The position numbers were made by a program, and so were the translations under genes. Below, piece after piece: positions 16,578-25,205 of a stretch of DNA of 64,000 nucleotides. The number at the start of each line of letters is the position of its first letter. Within the stretch, counting starts at the first letter, position 1. The notes below the pieces were generated by a model. It saw only the letters and a list, made by a program, of their open reading frames with translations, did no database searches and was not told the DNA's origin. The DNA comes from Brachyspira pilosicoli (lineage in GTDB: Bacteria; Spirochaetota; Brachyspiria; Brachyspirales; Brachyspiraceae), in NCBI RefSeq assembly GCF_036997485.1, contig NZ_JAWLPU010000002.1:1-64000 (forward strand), given 5' to 3'.

Positions 16578-17297
16578 ATGGGATTATTAAATTATTTTAC
16601 CAAAAAACTTATTCCTAATTTTTTATACACTGATTCACTTAAAGGACAAGTTGGAGAATTTGAAGTTGATTCTGCTTTAAATCCATTATTTTTTGGTAAA
16701 GCAGAGCATAGACAGATAAATAATTTAGTAATAATTGATAGTAATGGAAAGACTCATCAAATAGATCATATAGAAATAAGAACAAACGGAATATTTTGCA
16801 TAGAAACAAAAAATTATAGTGGGCTTATATTTGGTAGTGAAAAAGATAAAAAATGGACTCAGTGTTTAAGATATGGTGAAAGGAATTATTTTTATAATCC
16901 AATAAAACAAAATAAATCTCATATATTTCATTTAAAAAAATTATTGGATAATAAATATAATATTTATTCATTAATTGTATTTACTCAAAACAATGCGGAT
17001 AAAATAAATATAAATAATGTAATTAATTTGTGCGATTTAAAAAATTATTTAAATAATTTTGATGAAGGAAATAATTATACCATTGATGAAATGAATTACA
17101 TTTATGATAAGCTAATATCAAATCATAATAATATTTCAAATTTGGAACATATAAAAAATATAAATTACACAAAACAAGAGATAAGTAATAATATCTGCCC
17201 AAGATGTAAGGGAAAATTAATTTTAAGAGAAGGAAAATATGGACAATTTTATGGGTGTAGTAATTATCCAAATTGTAGATTTACAATAAAAAAATAA
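16578..17297 (+). CDS. NERD-domain (nuclease-related) protein with topoisomerase-type zinc ribbon
   Basis: 239 aa. The NERD core spans about residues 20-130, with 'GQVGEFEV', 'QIDHIEI' (Asp63) and 'ETKNYSG' (Glu76, Lys78), an arrangement like restriction-type nuclease active sites. Residues about 205-239 form a four-Cys zinc ribbon ('CPRCKGKL...GCSNYPNC') like the C-terminal fingers of topoisomerase I. This is predicted DNA binding or cleavage in the cytoplasm. It is encoded opposite to and between treP and treR, unrelated to trehalose, and is markedly A/T-rich. NERD proteins are poorly characterised, and the precise role is unknown. Confidence 0.8.
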   Translation: MGLLNYFTKKLIPNFLYTDSLKGQVGEFEVDSALNPLFFGKAEHRQINNLVIIDSNGKTHQIDHIEIRTNGIFCIETKNYSGLIFGSEKDKKWTQCLRYGERNYFYNPIKQNKSHIFHLKKLLDNKYNIYSLIVFTQNNADKININNVINLCDLKNYLNNFDEGNNYTIDEMNYIYDKLISNHNNISNLEHIKNINYTKQEISNNICPRCKGKLILREGKYGQFYGCSNYPNCRFTIKK

Positions 17298-17311
17298 TAC
17301 CAGTAAATTAA

Positions 17312-18022
17312 TTATCTTCTTGCAAAATCTCTGAATTTAAATTTATCTGGTCTATGTCTGGCTGAAGTTATTTGAAAAACTCTTGTATCTGATAAAAATG
17401 TTTTAGATTCTACATTTATTATCATATTATAATCTTTTAAATCAAGAAGTTTTTTATCATTACTATTTATTTTTTCGCATGATATTTCTCTTTCAGCATA
17501 AGAGATTTTTAATTGTAAATTATTTTCTATATGTTCATATAAAGAGTCTTTTAAAATATTTTCATCTATGAAAGGTATAATAGATGCATTAATAAAATCT
17601 ATATCAAGTATAATATTTTCACCGTCTATATTTCTTATTCTCTCTATAGCCCATACCTTATCATCATCATTTAGCTTCAATTCTTTTTTTATTAATGAAT
17701 TAGGTTTTATACATTCGCATCTATGTACTATGGTTTCTACTTTTTTACCATACATTTTAGAAGCTACTTCTTTGAAGCTAAATATCCCGCCGAATTCAAA
17801 ATTGTATATATTAGAATTAATAACTATAGAACCTTTGCCTTTATGTTTTTGAATGCATCCGTTATTAGATAAAAGCTGCAATGATTTTCTTATGGTATCC
17901 CTTGAAGCATCGTATTCTTTCATTAAGTTATTTTCGCTTGGAAGTATATCTCCTTTTTTGTAATGTCCGAACTTTATTTTATCGAGTAAACAGTTATATA
18001 TCTCTTCATATTTTGCTGACAT
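17312..18022 (-). CDS. treR: GntR/HutC-family trehalose operon repressor
   Basis: 236 aa from ATG 18022 (AGG five bases upstream; the in-frame TTG at 18040 is less likely). The N-terminal winged helix-turn-helix (residues about 3-70, 'YKKGDILPSENNLMKEYDASRDTIRKSLQLL') is followed by a UTRA effector domain. The ending 'SARHRPDKFKFRDFARR' is characteristic of TreR, which senses trehalose-6-phosphate. It would bind the dyads at 16444-16473 and repress treP. A half-site ACTTGTA (18069-18075) overlaps its own -35 box, suggesting weak autoregulation. Confidence 0.88.
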   Translation of the reverse strand: MSAKYEEIYNCLLDKIKFGHYKKGDILPSENNLMKEYDASRDTIRKSLQLLSNNGCIQKHKGKGSIVINSNIYNFEFGGIFSFKEVASKMYGKKVETIVHRCECIKPNSLIKKELKLNDDDKVWAIERIRNIDGENIILDIDFINASIIPFIDENILKDSLYEHIENNLQLKISYAEREISCEKINSNDKKLLDLKDYNMIINVESKTFLSDTRVFQITSARHRPDKFKFRDFARR

Positions 18023-18047
18023 AACAACCTCTATTTTCAATTAAGGC

Positions 18048-18076
18048 ATTATAATATAAAAAAACATACTTGTAAA
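18048..18076 (-). promoter_or_regulatory. treR promoter with overlapping TreR half-site
   Basis: On the minus strand, TTTACA (complement of 18071-18076), 17-base spacer and a perfect TATAAT (complement of 18048-18053). The bases ACTTGTA at 18069-18075 match one arm of the treP operator. Confidence 0.6.
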
Positions 18077-18220
18077 GGATATATATTAAAAACTATAATA
18101 TTATTGCTTATGTTATTTATTAACTTTTTTATTTTTATACAAAATTTTTGTTTTTATATTTTATGATGCTAAGTGTAAAAAAACACTTCCAAAAACTTTA
18201 ATTAGATTCTTAATCTGTTT

Positions 18221-18305
18221 GCCGCACGTTAAATAAAAATTATCAGTATAAATAAAAATTTTATTTTTTATTATTTATATATTTTTGTTTAACTAAGCGT
18301 GCGGT
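18221..18305. repeat. Dispersed repeat with CCGCACG/CGTGCGG ends, copy 1
   Basis: GCCGCACGTTAAA (18221-18233) and TTTAACTAAGCGTGCGG (18288-18304) bracket an AT-rich core of about 55 bases in the 335-base gap between treR and birA. The same end sequence plus 'TAAACAAAAATAT' reappears at 24928-25010. No gene is visible in the remainder of this gap. Confidence 0.55.
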
Positions 18306-18357
18306 GAATGGAATTTAGATTTTTTATACAAAAGATATTGATTATATTACATTAAAA

Positions 18358-19140
18358 ATGTATAATAAAAATATGGAAGTTAACATATTTTTAGAAAATT
18401 TAAAAACAAAATTATACGGCAGAAACTTAAAAGTATTCGAATCTTTAGAAAGTACAAATACGAAAATGATAGAAGATTTAAATAATGGTATTAATTTAGA
18501 AGAGGGCAGTGTATATATTGCTTTAAAACAAACCGCAGGTAAAGGCACACATGGAAATAACTGGGTATCTAATAATAATTTAGGTTTATGGTTTAGTGTA
18601 TTAATATATACTCCGTTTAAGAAAGAGGCATTAAGTTTTCTTCCCGGTATTGCTTTAAGTAAATGTTTAAGAGAAAAATTTAATATAAATGCTCATGTGA
18701 AATGGCCCAATGATGTTTTAGTAAAAAATAGAAAAATATCTGGAACGCTTATTCAAGTTATTCCTATGGAAAATAGAAATGCATGTATTATAGGAACAGG
18801 AGTTAATTTATACCATACAAAAGAAGATTTTCCATCAGATATACAGCATAAGGCAACATCTCTTTATATGGAAACTAATCTAAAAATAGAATTATCTGAG
18901 TTTTATAAAGAACTCATTACATACTTTGAAGAAGTATATACAAGTGAAAAAAAATTATCAGAATATTTCAGAGAATATAGTAATATGATAGGCAGAGTTA
19001 TAAAGGCAAAAAAAGATGATAAAGAAATTAATGCTTTAGTTAAAGATATTACTGAAGAGGGATATTTAATAGTTGAAGTTAATAAAAAAGAAGAAACTTG
19101 GATATCAAGGGCTTCTTTAGATATAGATACAAATTATTAA
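18358..19140 (+). CDS. birA: Biotin-[acetyl-CoA-carboxylase] ligase, monofunctional BirA
   Basis: 260 aa. It activates biotin as biotinyl-AMP and transfers it to carrier lysines. There is no N-terminal DNA-binding domain. Recognisable parts are 'ESLESTNTKM', the adenylate loop 'QTAGKGTHGNNW' (residues about 60-71) and 'KWPNDVLVKNRKISGTLIQ' (about 120-138), then a small C-terminal SH3-like domain. The adenylate loop is unusual: the family pattern G-R-G-R-x-G-R-x-W is here G-K-G-T-H-G-N-N-W, so the residue equivalent to E. coli Arg118 is Thr. No clear ribosome-binding site is seen for ATG 18358 or the in-frame ATG 18373. Confidence 0.88.
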   Translation: MYNKNMEVNIFLENLKTKLYGRNLKVFESLESTNTKMIEDLNNGINLEEGSVYIALKQTAGKGTHGNNWVSNNNLGLWFSVLIYTPFKKEALSFLPGIALSKCLREKFNINAHVKWPNDVLVKNRKISGTLIQVIPMENRNACIIGTGVNLYHTKEDFPSDIQHKATSLYMETNLKIELSEFYKELITYFEEVYTSEKKLSEYFREYSNMIGRVIKAKKDDKEINALVKDITEEGYLIVEVNKKEETWISRASLDIDTNY

Positions 19141-19164
19141 AAAATTAACTAATGGATAGTAATT

Positions 19165-19398
19165 ATGAGAAAACCGATACCATATAAAAAACCAGAAGAA
19201 AAAAAGAAAATAAATAAAAAAAATATCATATTGTTTATATTATTTGAGATTATAATAATAATACTTGCTATTGTAACTACTGCTATTATTTCGTTATTAT
19301 TTAGTATTACTCCTTATATAAGTGCAGCAATTAGTGCATTGATACTTATTTTATTTACTATTTTTATATCTAAAGAATTTTTATTAAAAAGTAAGTAG
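19165..19398 (+). CDS. Small two-helix membrane protein, unknown
   Basis: 77 aa. A lysine/proline-rich cytoplasmic N-terminus (residues 1-20) is followed by two hydrophobic helices (about 22-45 and 49-70) and a basic end. It lies 24 bases after birA on the same strand, so it is probably co-transcribed. I recognise no family; the gene is accepted on its length, composition and spacing. Confidence 0.55.
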   Translation: MRKPIPYKKPEEKKKINKKNIILFILFEIIIIILAIVTTAIISLLFSITPYISAAISALILILFTIFISKEFLLKSK

Positions 19399-19466
19399 AT
19401 AGTATGTAAAAATATCCTTGACAAATAAAACATATATATTAATATTATAATAAGAGGTATTTAAAA

Positions 19467-20066
19467 GTGATTGAAGCAAAAATACTTAATTTGGCTATAA
19501 CAGATAAATATTTTGTTGTAATGTTAAAGCCAGAAAATACTGAAAAAGTTATTCCTATATCTATAGCTACCTTAGAAGCTCAATCTATTATGACTAGTCT
19601 AATAGGGTATAAAAAAGAAAGACCTCTAACTCATGATCTTATTAATAAAATATTTAATACTTGTAATATTAAATTAGTTAATGTAGTTATAGATAACATA
19701 CATATGGATACTTATTTTGCTAAACTTGTTATTGAATATGATAAAAATAATGTTTTTATAGATTCGAGACCTTCTGATGCTATAGCATTAGCTTTAGAGT
19801 TTAAGTGTCCTATTTATGTAGAAGAGCATGTTATAGAAAAGGCTGGTATTATATTAGAAAATGGTGAAGAGACTTCCGCTGTTCCTTTTATGTATCAGAG
19901 ATTTGATAATAATGAAGAAGAAGTTTCTGAGTTGGATAATAATAATGCAGTGAATAATAATGTAAAAACTAAAGAAGAGATACAAAGATTATTGGAGCAG
20001 GCTATAAAAGAAGAAAGATATGAGGATGCTGCTAAATATAGAGATGAGTTGGATAAACTTAACTGA
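19467..20066 (+). CDS. Bifunctional nuclease family (BFN/DUF151) protein with C-terminal UVR motif
   Basis: 199 aa starting at GTG with AGAGG ten bases upstream. Residues about 5-135 match the BFN/DUF151 fold ('IPISIATLEAQSI', 'DSRPSDAIALALEFKCPIYV'). Residues about 165-199 ('IQRLLEQAIKEERYEDAAKYRDELDKL') form a UVR (UvrB/C-interaction) helical hairpin. The family includes plant and archaeal proteins with reported RNase/DNase activity; bacterial members are mostly uncharacterised. TTGACA lies at 19420-19425, but the -10 spacing is poor. Confidence 0.8.
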   Translation: MIEAKILNLAITDKYFVVMLKPENTEKVIPISIATLEAQSIMTSLIGYKKERPLTHDLINKIFNTCNIKLVNVVIDNIHMDTYFAKLVIEYDKNNVFIDSRPSDAIALALEFKCPIYVEEHVIEKAGIILENGEETSAVPFMYQRFDNNEEEVSELDNNNAVNNNVKTKEEIQRLLEQAIKEERYEDAAKYRDELDKLN

Positions 20067-20102
20067 CTTATTTGTTATCTACAATATTAGGGTTTATAAA
20101 AA

Positions 20103-21266
20103 ATGAAAAAATATGTAATAATATTTTTATTGAGTATTTCTATAATACTATATTCTAAACCTTCTGATAAGATAAAGTTTGATGCAGATGAATTAACACC
20201 GTTAGAAAAAGATTTTTTCACTAAAATAGATAATGGTGACACAAATGATATAGAGCTATATTATGATGGTTTTATTATAGCATCTGGAATTACTGATGAG
20301 GATGAGTTTAATTTTTATAGAGCTAAATTAGATGATATCAGAAATATGGCGAAAGATGAGCTTTCTCAATATGTGGATGAAGGAGCTTATGATTTTGGAA
20401 ATAGGCTTTTACTATGGATATATGATAAAGGCATATTAAAAAAATATTTTGAGGCTTCTACATTATTTCAGGATATGATTTCTAAGGGTGAGTATAATTG
20501 TTTAAGTTCTTCTATACTTTACTATCTTCTTTATAGTGAGTTTGGTTATGAGGTTAAAGGAGTATTAACTTCAAGCCATGCATTTTGTACTGTTTATACA
20601 GAAAAAGGTCCTATTGATGTAGAGACTACTTTGGCTAGAGGTTTTAATCCTGGTACTAAAGAGATAAGAAATACAGGAAGCTCTACAATAGTTACATTTG
20701 TTCCTAAACAAAATTATAATAATAGAAATGAAGCAGATATTCTCACTTTAATAGCAACATTATATCCCAATTCAATTTCTCTAAGAAAAATAGAAAATGA
20801 CTTAGATAAGCAATTAACTATGGCTAAAAAGGCCTATTATTTATCTCCGTATACTGAAATGTATAATGATAATTTAGTTAATGCTTTTAATAGAGCAGCA
20901 TTAGAAGCATTAAAAAAACGTGATTATGAAAAGTCATACACATATCTTAAAGAGGCTTATAATTTCAATCCTAATAATACTATGACTAAAAAAAATACAG
21001 AGCATTATTATAACACTATAGGGGCAAATTATTTAAGTATGAAAGATTTCCCTTCAGCAATTAACGTATACAAACAAGGAATAGAAGATTTGGGAGAAAA
21101 TACTACAGTTTTAAAAAGAAATCTTAAAGTGTCATATTATAATTATGCTGTTACAGAATATAATAGCAAGAGATATAATAATGCTAATACTATAATAGAA
21201 GAAGCTTTGAAAATATTTCCAAAAGATGCTGATTTTACAAGACTTCTTAGATCTATACCTAAATAA
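20103..21266 (+). CDS. Secreted transglutaminase-like protein with C-terminal TPR repeats
   Basis: 387 aa with a signal peptide (1-18). Residues about 120-190 show a transglutaminase-like core: Cys133 in 'GEYNCLSSS', His159 in 'SSHAFCTVY' and Asp172 in 'IDVETT', the spacing expected of a Cys-His-Asp triad. TPR-like helices occupy residues about 240-385 ('YEKSYTYLKEAYNFNPNN', 'PSAINVYKQGIEDL'). It would act in the periplasm or at the envelope as a protease or cross-linking enzyme, or as a scaffold. It is followed after 5 bases by another secreted protein, so the two are likely one operon. Confidence 0.65.
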   Translation: MKKYVIIFLLSISIILYSKPSDKIKFDADELTPLEKDFFTKIDNGDTNDIELYYDGFIIASGITDEDEFNFYRAKLDDIRNMAKDELSQYVDEGAYDFGNRLLLWIYDKGILKKYFEASTLFQDMISKGEYNCLSSSILYYLLYSEFGYEVKGVLTSSHAFCTVYTEKGPIDVETTLARGFNPGTKEIRNTGSSTIVTFVPKQNYNNRNEADILTLIATLYPNSISLRKIENDLDKQLTMAKKAYYLSPYTEMYNDNLVNAFNRAALEALKKRDYEKSYTYLKEAYNFNPNNTMTKKNTEHYYNTIGANYLSMKDFPSAINVYKQGIEDLGENTTVLKRNLKVSYYNYAVTEYNSKRYNNANTIIEEALKIFPKDADFTRLLRSIPK

Positions 21267-21271
21267 TTATT

Positions 21272-21772
21272 ATGAGATTAATTATTGTTTTTTTTATTTT
21301 TTTCAACATCAATTTTCTTTATGCTGAAAGTTTCAAAAGTTACAATCTAAATAAAACATTTAGAATAATAAAAAAATTTGACAACTTGCTTTCATCAGAT
21401 AATAAAGAATACATTTTTTATATAGATGCTTCTTATGTCTTTTCTCCTGAAGGTAAATTAATATATAGCAATAATATTTATATGGCTCAAAAGTTTTTAG
21501 AAAATAATTCTAATGATATGGTTTATAATGGAGTAATAAAATCCAGCACGCCGCCTGAGAATTATGTTTATTTGCTTCTTCATAAGAGACTATATGATTA
21601 TGTATCAAAAAATAAATCTAACTATATAGATAAATTGATGCAAACTAATTTACAAGTATTTTATGATGATATAAGGAAGTATATTTTTAAAGAAGAAGTA
21701 TATACAGGTAATTTTAAGTATATAAGGTTTTTAACTAAAACAAAATATAAATACTATACAGGCAAAGATTAA
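21272..21772 (+). CDS. Secreted hypothetical protein
   Basis: 166 aa with a signal peptide ending 'NFLYAES'. The mature part is rich in Tyr, Lys and Asn and shows no motif I recognise. It starts 5 bases after the transglutaminase-like gene and overlaps the end of the convergent PfkB kinase gene by 4 bases. Its function is probably linked to the preceding gene. Confidence 0.55.
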   Translation: MRLIIVFFIFFNINFLYAESFKSYNLNKTFRIIKKFDNLLSSDNKEYIFYIDASYVFSPEGKLIYSNNIYMAQKFLENNSNDMVYNGVIKSSTPPENYVYLLLHKRLYDYVSKNKSNYIDKLMQTNLQVFYDDIRKYIFKEEVYTGNFKYIRFLTKTKYKYYTGKD

Positions 21773-22671
21773 AGATTAAATAACTTTTTTACTTCTATAG
21801 TATTATATTTTGCAGTGCCGCCTTTTAATTGCACCATTTGTTCAGATACAGTTGAAGCAAAATCAATAACTTTGTTTATATTCAAATTATTTAAAATAGC
21901 ATAACTTAATGCAGCAGCAAATGAATCTCCAGCACCAACAGTGTCAACTACTTTTACTTTATTTGAAGGCTTAAATATATATTCATTATTATAAAATACA
22001 GAAGCTCCATCAGCACCAAGAGTTAAAAATATATATTCAATATTAAAATCTTTACTTAATACTTTTAATAATTTCTCATTATCATTTTCTAATGATGGAT
22101 AGAGTATATCTTTTATAGTAGAAAGCTCATCATCATTTATTTTTAATATATTAATAAACTCTAATGCCTCTTTTATTTTTTCTTTAGTAAAATAATTCTT
22201 CCTAAAAGTTACATCGCATATTTTATATTTAGAATTAATATTATTGTATATTTTTTTTATAGTGTTATATGAACATTCATTTCTTTGTGATAAAATATTA
22301 AAATAAAATAAATCATATTTTTCATTTAATGCATTTTCTATCAATTCATTATATTCAATATTATCCCAAGCAGCATTTTCATGGATTATATAATCAGGCA
22401 CTTTATTTTCATTAAGAAATACAGTAGCTTTTCCTGTATTGTAATTATTATTTATTTGTATTAGAGAAGAGTCAATATTTTCTTTTTTTATAAAATTGAT
22501 AGCATCTTTACCTAATTCATCATCTCCTAACGCTGTTATAAACTTTAATTTATCATCATTATTTAAAAGCCTAGATAATTGAACAGAATAATTAAATGGA
22601 GCACCTCCTATTACAGATACATCATTGTATACATCATATAAAAGTTCGCCGAATGTAAGTATATTAAACAT
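21769..22671 (-). CDS. PfkB family carbohydrate kinase (fructokinase-like)
   Basis: 300 aa cytoplasmic sugar kinase. The N-terminal 'GGAPFNYSVQLSRL' matches the fructokinase form of the first PfkB signature, and the second signature 'DTVGAGDSFAAAL' (about residues 240-252) carries the catalytic Asp. Fructokinase is the likeliest activity, but 2-keto-3-deoxygluconate or another hexose cannot be excluded. It is followed after 20 bases upstream by a PBP gene on the same strand, with no obvious metabolic link. Confidence 0.78.
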   Translation of the reverse strand: MFNILTFGELLYDVYNDVSVIGGAPFNYSVQLSRLLNNDDKLKFITALGDDELGKDAINFIKKENIDSSLIQINNNYNTGKATVFLNENKVPDYIIHENAAWDNIEYNELIENALNEKYDLFYFNILSQRNECSYNTIKKIYNNINSKYKICDVTFRKNYFTKEKIKEALEFINILKINDDELSTIKDILYPSLENDNEKLLKVLSKDFNIEYIFLTLGADGASVFYNNEYIFKPSNKVKVVDTVGAGDSFAAALSYAILNNLNINKVIDFASTVSEQMVQLKGGTAKYNTIEVKKLFNL

Positions 22672-22691
22672 TTTATTATCTCCTTAAAAAA

Positions 22692-24587
22692 TTATTTATT
22701 AGTATCTCTGTTAGGAGCTTTAAGATTAAGCCGTATTATCTCTTCATTTGATATTACAGTTCCAGTTTGCGGGCTATAATCATAAATATATCCTTCCCCT
22801 TGAACTACTATTTTTGCATTATTATTAGAAACTATGTAAGATATATTGTTTAAAGCATCTCTAAGTGAAAGACCATATATATTAGGCATAATGTTATTAG
22901 TATAAATAATATTATCTTTTGGTATTAAAGATAAGAATTCGTTTGTATTTATAGTATGTATTTCTCCGTCAACGAGTCCTAAATATGGAATTATTTGATT
23001 AGCAACCTGGGCAAAAAGCGGAGCAGCTACTCTTCCAGCCGCAAGTCCTCCAGAACCTTTAGGGTCATCTAATAAAACCAATATAGAAACCTTTGGGTCT
23101 TCCAAAGGAAATCCGCCTATAAATATAGATTGGTAGTATTTTTCCGCTCTATCTGTGGAACCAGCCCTATATACTTCAGTAATAGCAGTACCAGTTTTAC
23201 CTACAACATCTATATTAAGCAGATTAGCTCTGCTTCCTGTAGAACCTGATTCAACACCTTTTCTAAGTAAAAGTCTTGCTATTTGTGAGTATTGTTCATC
23301 TATTATTCTTTCTTTTTTTAAGTTGTTTGTTAATATTAATTTCTTTTCTCCATCATAAACAGAATCTACAACATGCATTTGAACTTTATATCCGCCATTT
23401 AAAAGCGGCAAATATGAAGAGGCTATTTGCATAGGAGTTACGCTTAAATCATATCCTATTGCTAAATAACCACGTGAGAATCTATGCCAATCTTTTAAAT
23501 CATGATATATTCCTGTCCATTCATTTTTATATCTTCCCATTACATCTGTGGCATCACCAAATCCGAATCTTTTTAAATATTCATATAAGAATTTTTTATC
23601 TACTCTCTCAGCAACAGTAACAATTGCATAGTTGCAGCTGTATTTTAATATATCATTAAAAGCAACTTTACCATGAGGATAATCACAATGTATGCGAGTT
23701 TGTTTGCTGTAATCATAGTATCCATTACAATAAAAAATCTCATCAGTATTAGCAACTCCCTCTTCTAAAGCGGCAAGTTCTACAAATATTTTCATTGTAG
23801 AACCCGGGTAAATAGTGCTCATTATACTTCTATCTAATCTTTCATTATTAACATATATGAATGGATTATTAGGGTCAAAGGATGGATAAGAGTAGTTTGC
23901 TATAATGGCGCCAGTATTTACATCAGAAACTATAAAAGTAACAGATTGAGGAGATTTTTCTGCCACAGTTTTTAATACCTCATTTCTTACTATCGTTTGT
24001 ATATCTCTGTCGAGAGTTAATACTAAATCTTTTGGTTTGTCATTTACAGAAGATAATACATTTTGATAAGTAGCTTCTAATCCAGCATAGCCTTCTGTTT
24101 CAGATTTATTCATATAGCCTATAACATGGGCAAATATATCTCCATAAGGGTAAAATCGTTTGTAGCTTTCATCTCCATAAATACTTCTAATGTTATATTT
24201 ATTTTTTACTTCTTTTATTTTATTATAAACATCTAAACTAATGTTTTGTGCTAATCTTATAGTTCTTCTTTTATTTTTTAGCATTTCAGCAAACTTTTCT
24301 TTTGTGATGCCAAGTAATCTTAATATTTCATCATATCCTTCATTTACATTAACTCCTTCTTTTCCATCTAACTCTGCTACAGAATGAGTGTCTATATATA
24401 TAGTGTAGGCCGGTATATTTATAGTGAGCGGTCTCATTTTTGAGTCATAAATAGTTCCTCTTGGTTGATATAGCTCATCAAGTACTTGAGTAGATTTTCT
24501 ATCTTTGATAGTTAAGACATAAAGCTTTTGGGTAAGCATAAGGACGATAACGAAGAAGAATATTGCAAAAATATATATTTTTTTCAT
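22692..24587 (-). CDS. Class B penicillin-binding protein (FtsI/SpoVD-type transpeptidase) with PASTA domain
   Basis: 631 aa. One N-terminal membrane helix (4-24) is followed by a PBP dimerisation domain (40-180, 'QPRGTIYDSKMRPL') and a transpeptidase domain. The active site is Ser263 in 'STMK', 'SCN' (317-319) and 'KTG' (464-466). A single PASTA domain fills residues about 565-625. It cross-links peptidoglycan in the periplasm, probably at the septum. No division-cluster (mra/mur/fts) genes adjoin it, so FtsI versus another class B PBP is not settled. Confidence 0.85.
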   Translation of the reverse strand: MKKIYIFAIFFFVIVLMLTQKLYVLTIKDRKSTQVLDELYQPRGTIYDSKMRPLTINIPAYTIYIDTHSVAELDGKEGVNVNEGYDEILRLLGITKEKFAEMLKNKRRTIRLAQNISLDVYNKIKEVKNKYNIRSIYGDESYKRFYPYGDIFAHVIGYMNKSETEGYAGLEATYQNVLSSVNDKPKDLVLTLDRDIQTIVRNEVLKTVAEKSPQSVTFIVSDVNTGAIIANYSYPSFDPNNPFIYVNNERLDRSIMSTIYPGSTMKIFVELAALEEGVANTDEIFYCNGYYDYSKQTRIHCDYPHGKVAFNDILKYSCNYAIVTVAERVDKKFLYEYLKRFGFGDATDVMGRYKNEWTGIYHDLKDWHRFSRGYLAIGYDLSVTPMQIASSYLPLLNGGYKVQMHVVDSVYDGEKKLILTNNLKKERIIDEQYSQIARLLLRKGVESGSTGSRANLLNIDVVGKTGTAITEVYRAGSTDRAEKYYQSIFIGGFPLEDPKVSILVLLDDPKGSGGLAAGRVAAPLFAQVANQIIPYLGLVDGEIHTINTNEFLSLIPKDNIIYTNNIMPNIYGLSLRDALNNISYIVSNNNAKIVVQGEGYIYDYSPQTGTVISNEEIIRLNLKAPNRDTNK

Positions 24588-24612
24588 TATATTTATAAAA
24601 ATTAGAAAAATG

Positions 24613-24684
24613 AGGCGGCGAACGGATTCGAACCGATGAATAAGAGTTTTGCAGACTCCTGCCTTACCACTTGGCTACACCGCC
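24613..24684 (-). tRNA. tRNA-Cys (anticodon GCA)
   Basis: The complement folds as a cloverleaf: acceptor GGCGGTG/CGCCGCC, D-arm GCC..GGC, anticodon loop CTGCAAA giving GCA, T-loop TTCGAAT and discriminator U as expected for Cys. The T-stem has one mismatch. CCA is not encoded. It lies just upstream of the PBP gene on the same strand. Confidence 0.92.
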
Positions 24685-24813
24685 ATATATTTTGATTAGT
24701 ATAGTATATAATAAATAAATTAAAAAGTCAATAGAGTATATAAAAATCTTATTATACAACTATAAATATTTTTAAGTTTTATTTAATTTTTACTTAAAGA
24801 AATTATTTATAAA

Positions 24814-25047
24814 TCCCACCCTTTATTTTTTGTATCTGTTTTGAACCTATGGTTTAAATGTATTTTGCTGCATAATAAGAAATTATAATTTCCCACCCTG
24901 ATTTTTTTAAAATTGCAAAAACTTTTTACCGCACGTTAAACTAAACAAAAATATATTAATAAATTTATACTATAATTTTTATTATATTGAAAGTTTTTCT
25001 TACCGTGCGGGAAAAAGACTCTTAGCTTAATTAAAGCTTGGGTGGGA
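24814..25047. repeat. Intergenic repeat island: CCGCACG element copy 2 flanked by TCCCACCC motifs
   Basis: The 520-base gap between tRNA-Cys and ackA holds TCCCACCCT at 24814-24822 and 24891-24899 and its complement GGGTGGGA at 25040-25047. These bracket an element with ends CCGCACG (24929-24935) and CGTGCGG (25004-25010). The internal 'TAAACAAAAATAT' matches the copy at 18.2 kb. No open frame is supported. Function is unknown: possibly a small mobile repeat (MITE-like) or a structured RNA. Confidence 0.55.
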
Positions 25048-25145
25048 ATGCTTTTTTTTATTTTTTGTTACAGAAAAATTAAAGTAAGAATTTTAATTAG
25101 AACAAAAAAGATAATAGGGCGGGGGATTAAAATAAATTAAAATTA

Positions 25146-25173
25146 TTGATAAATATGATTAGTATGTTATAAT
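25146..25173 (+). promoter_or_regulatory. ackA promoter
   Basis: TTGATA (25146-25151), 16-base spacer and a perfect TATAAT (25168-25173), 33 bases before the ackA start, which has GGAG as ribosome-binding site. Confidence 0.65.
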
Positions 25174-25205
25174 AATTAAATTATAAATAATAATGGAGTT
25201 ATTTT

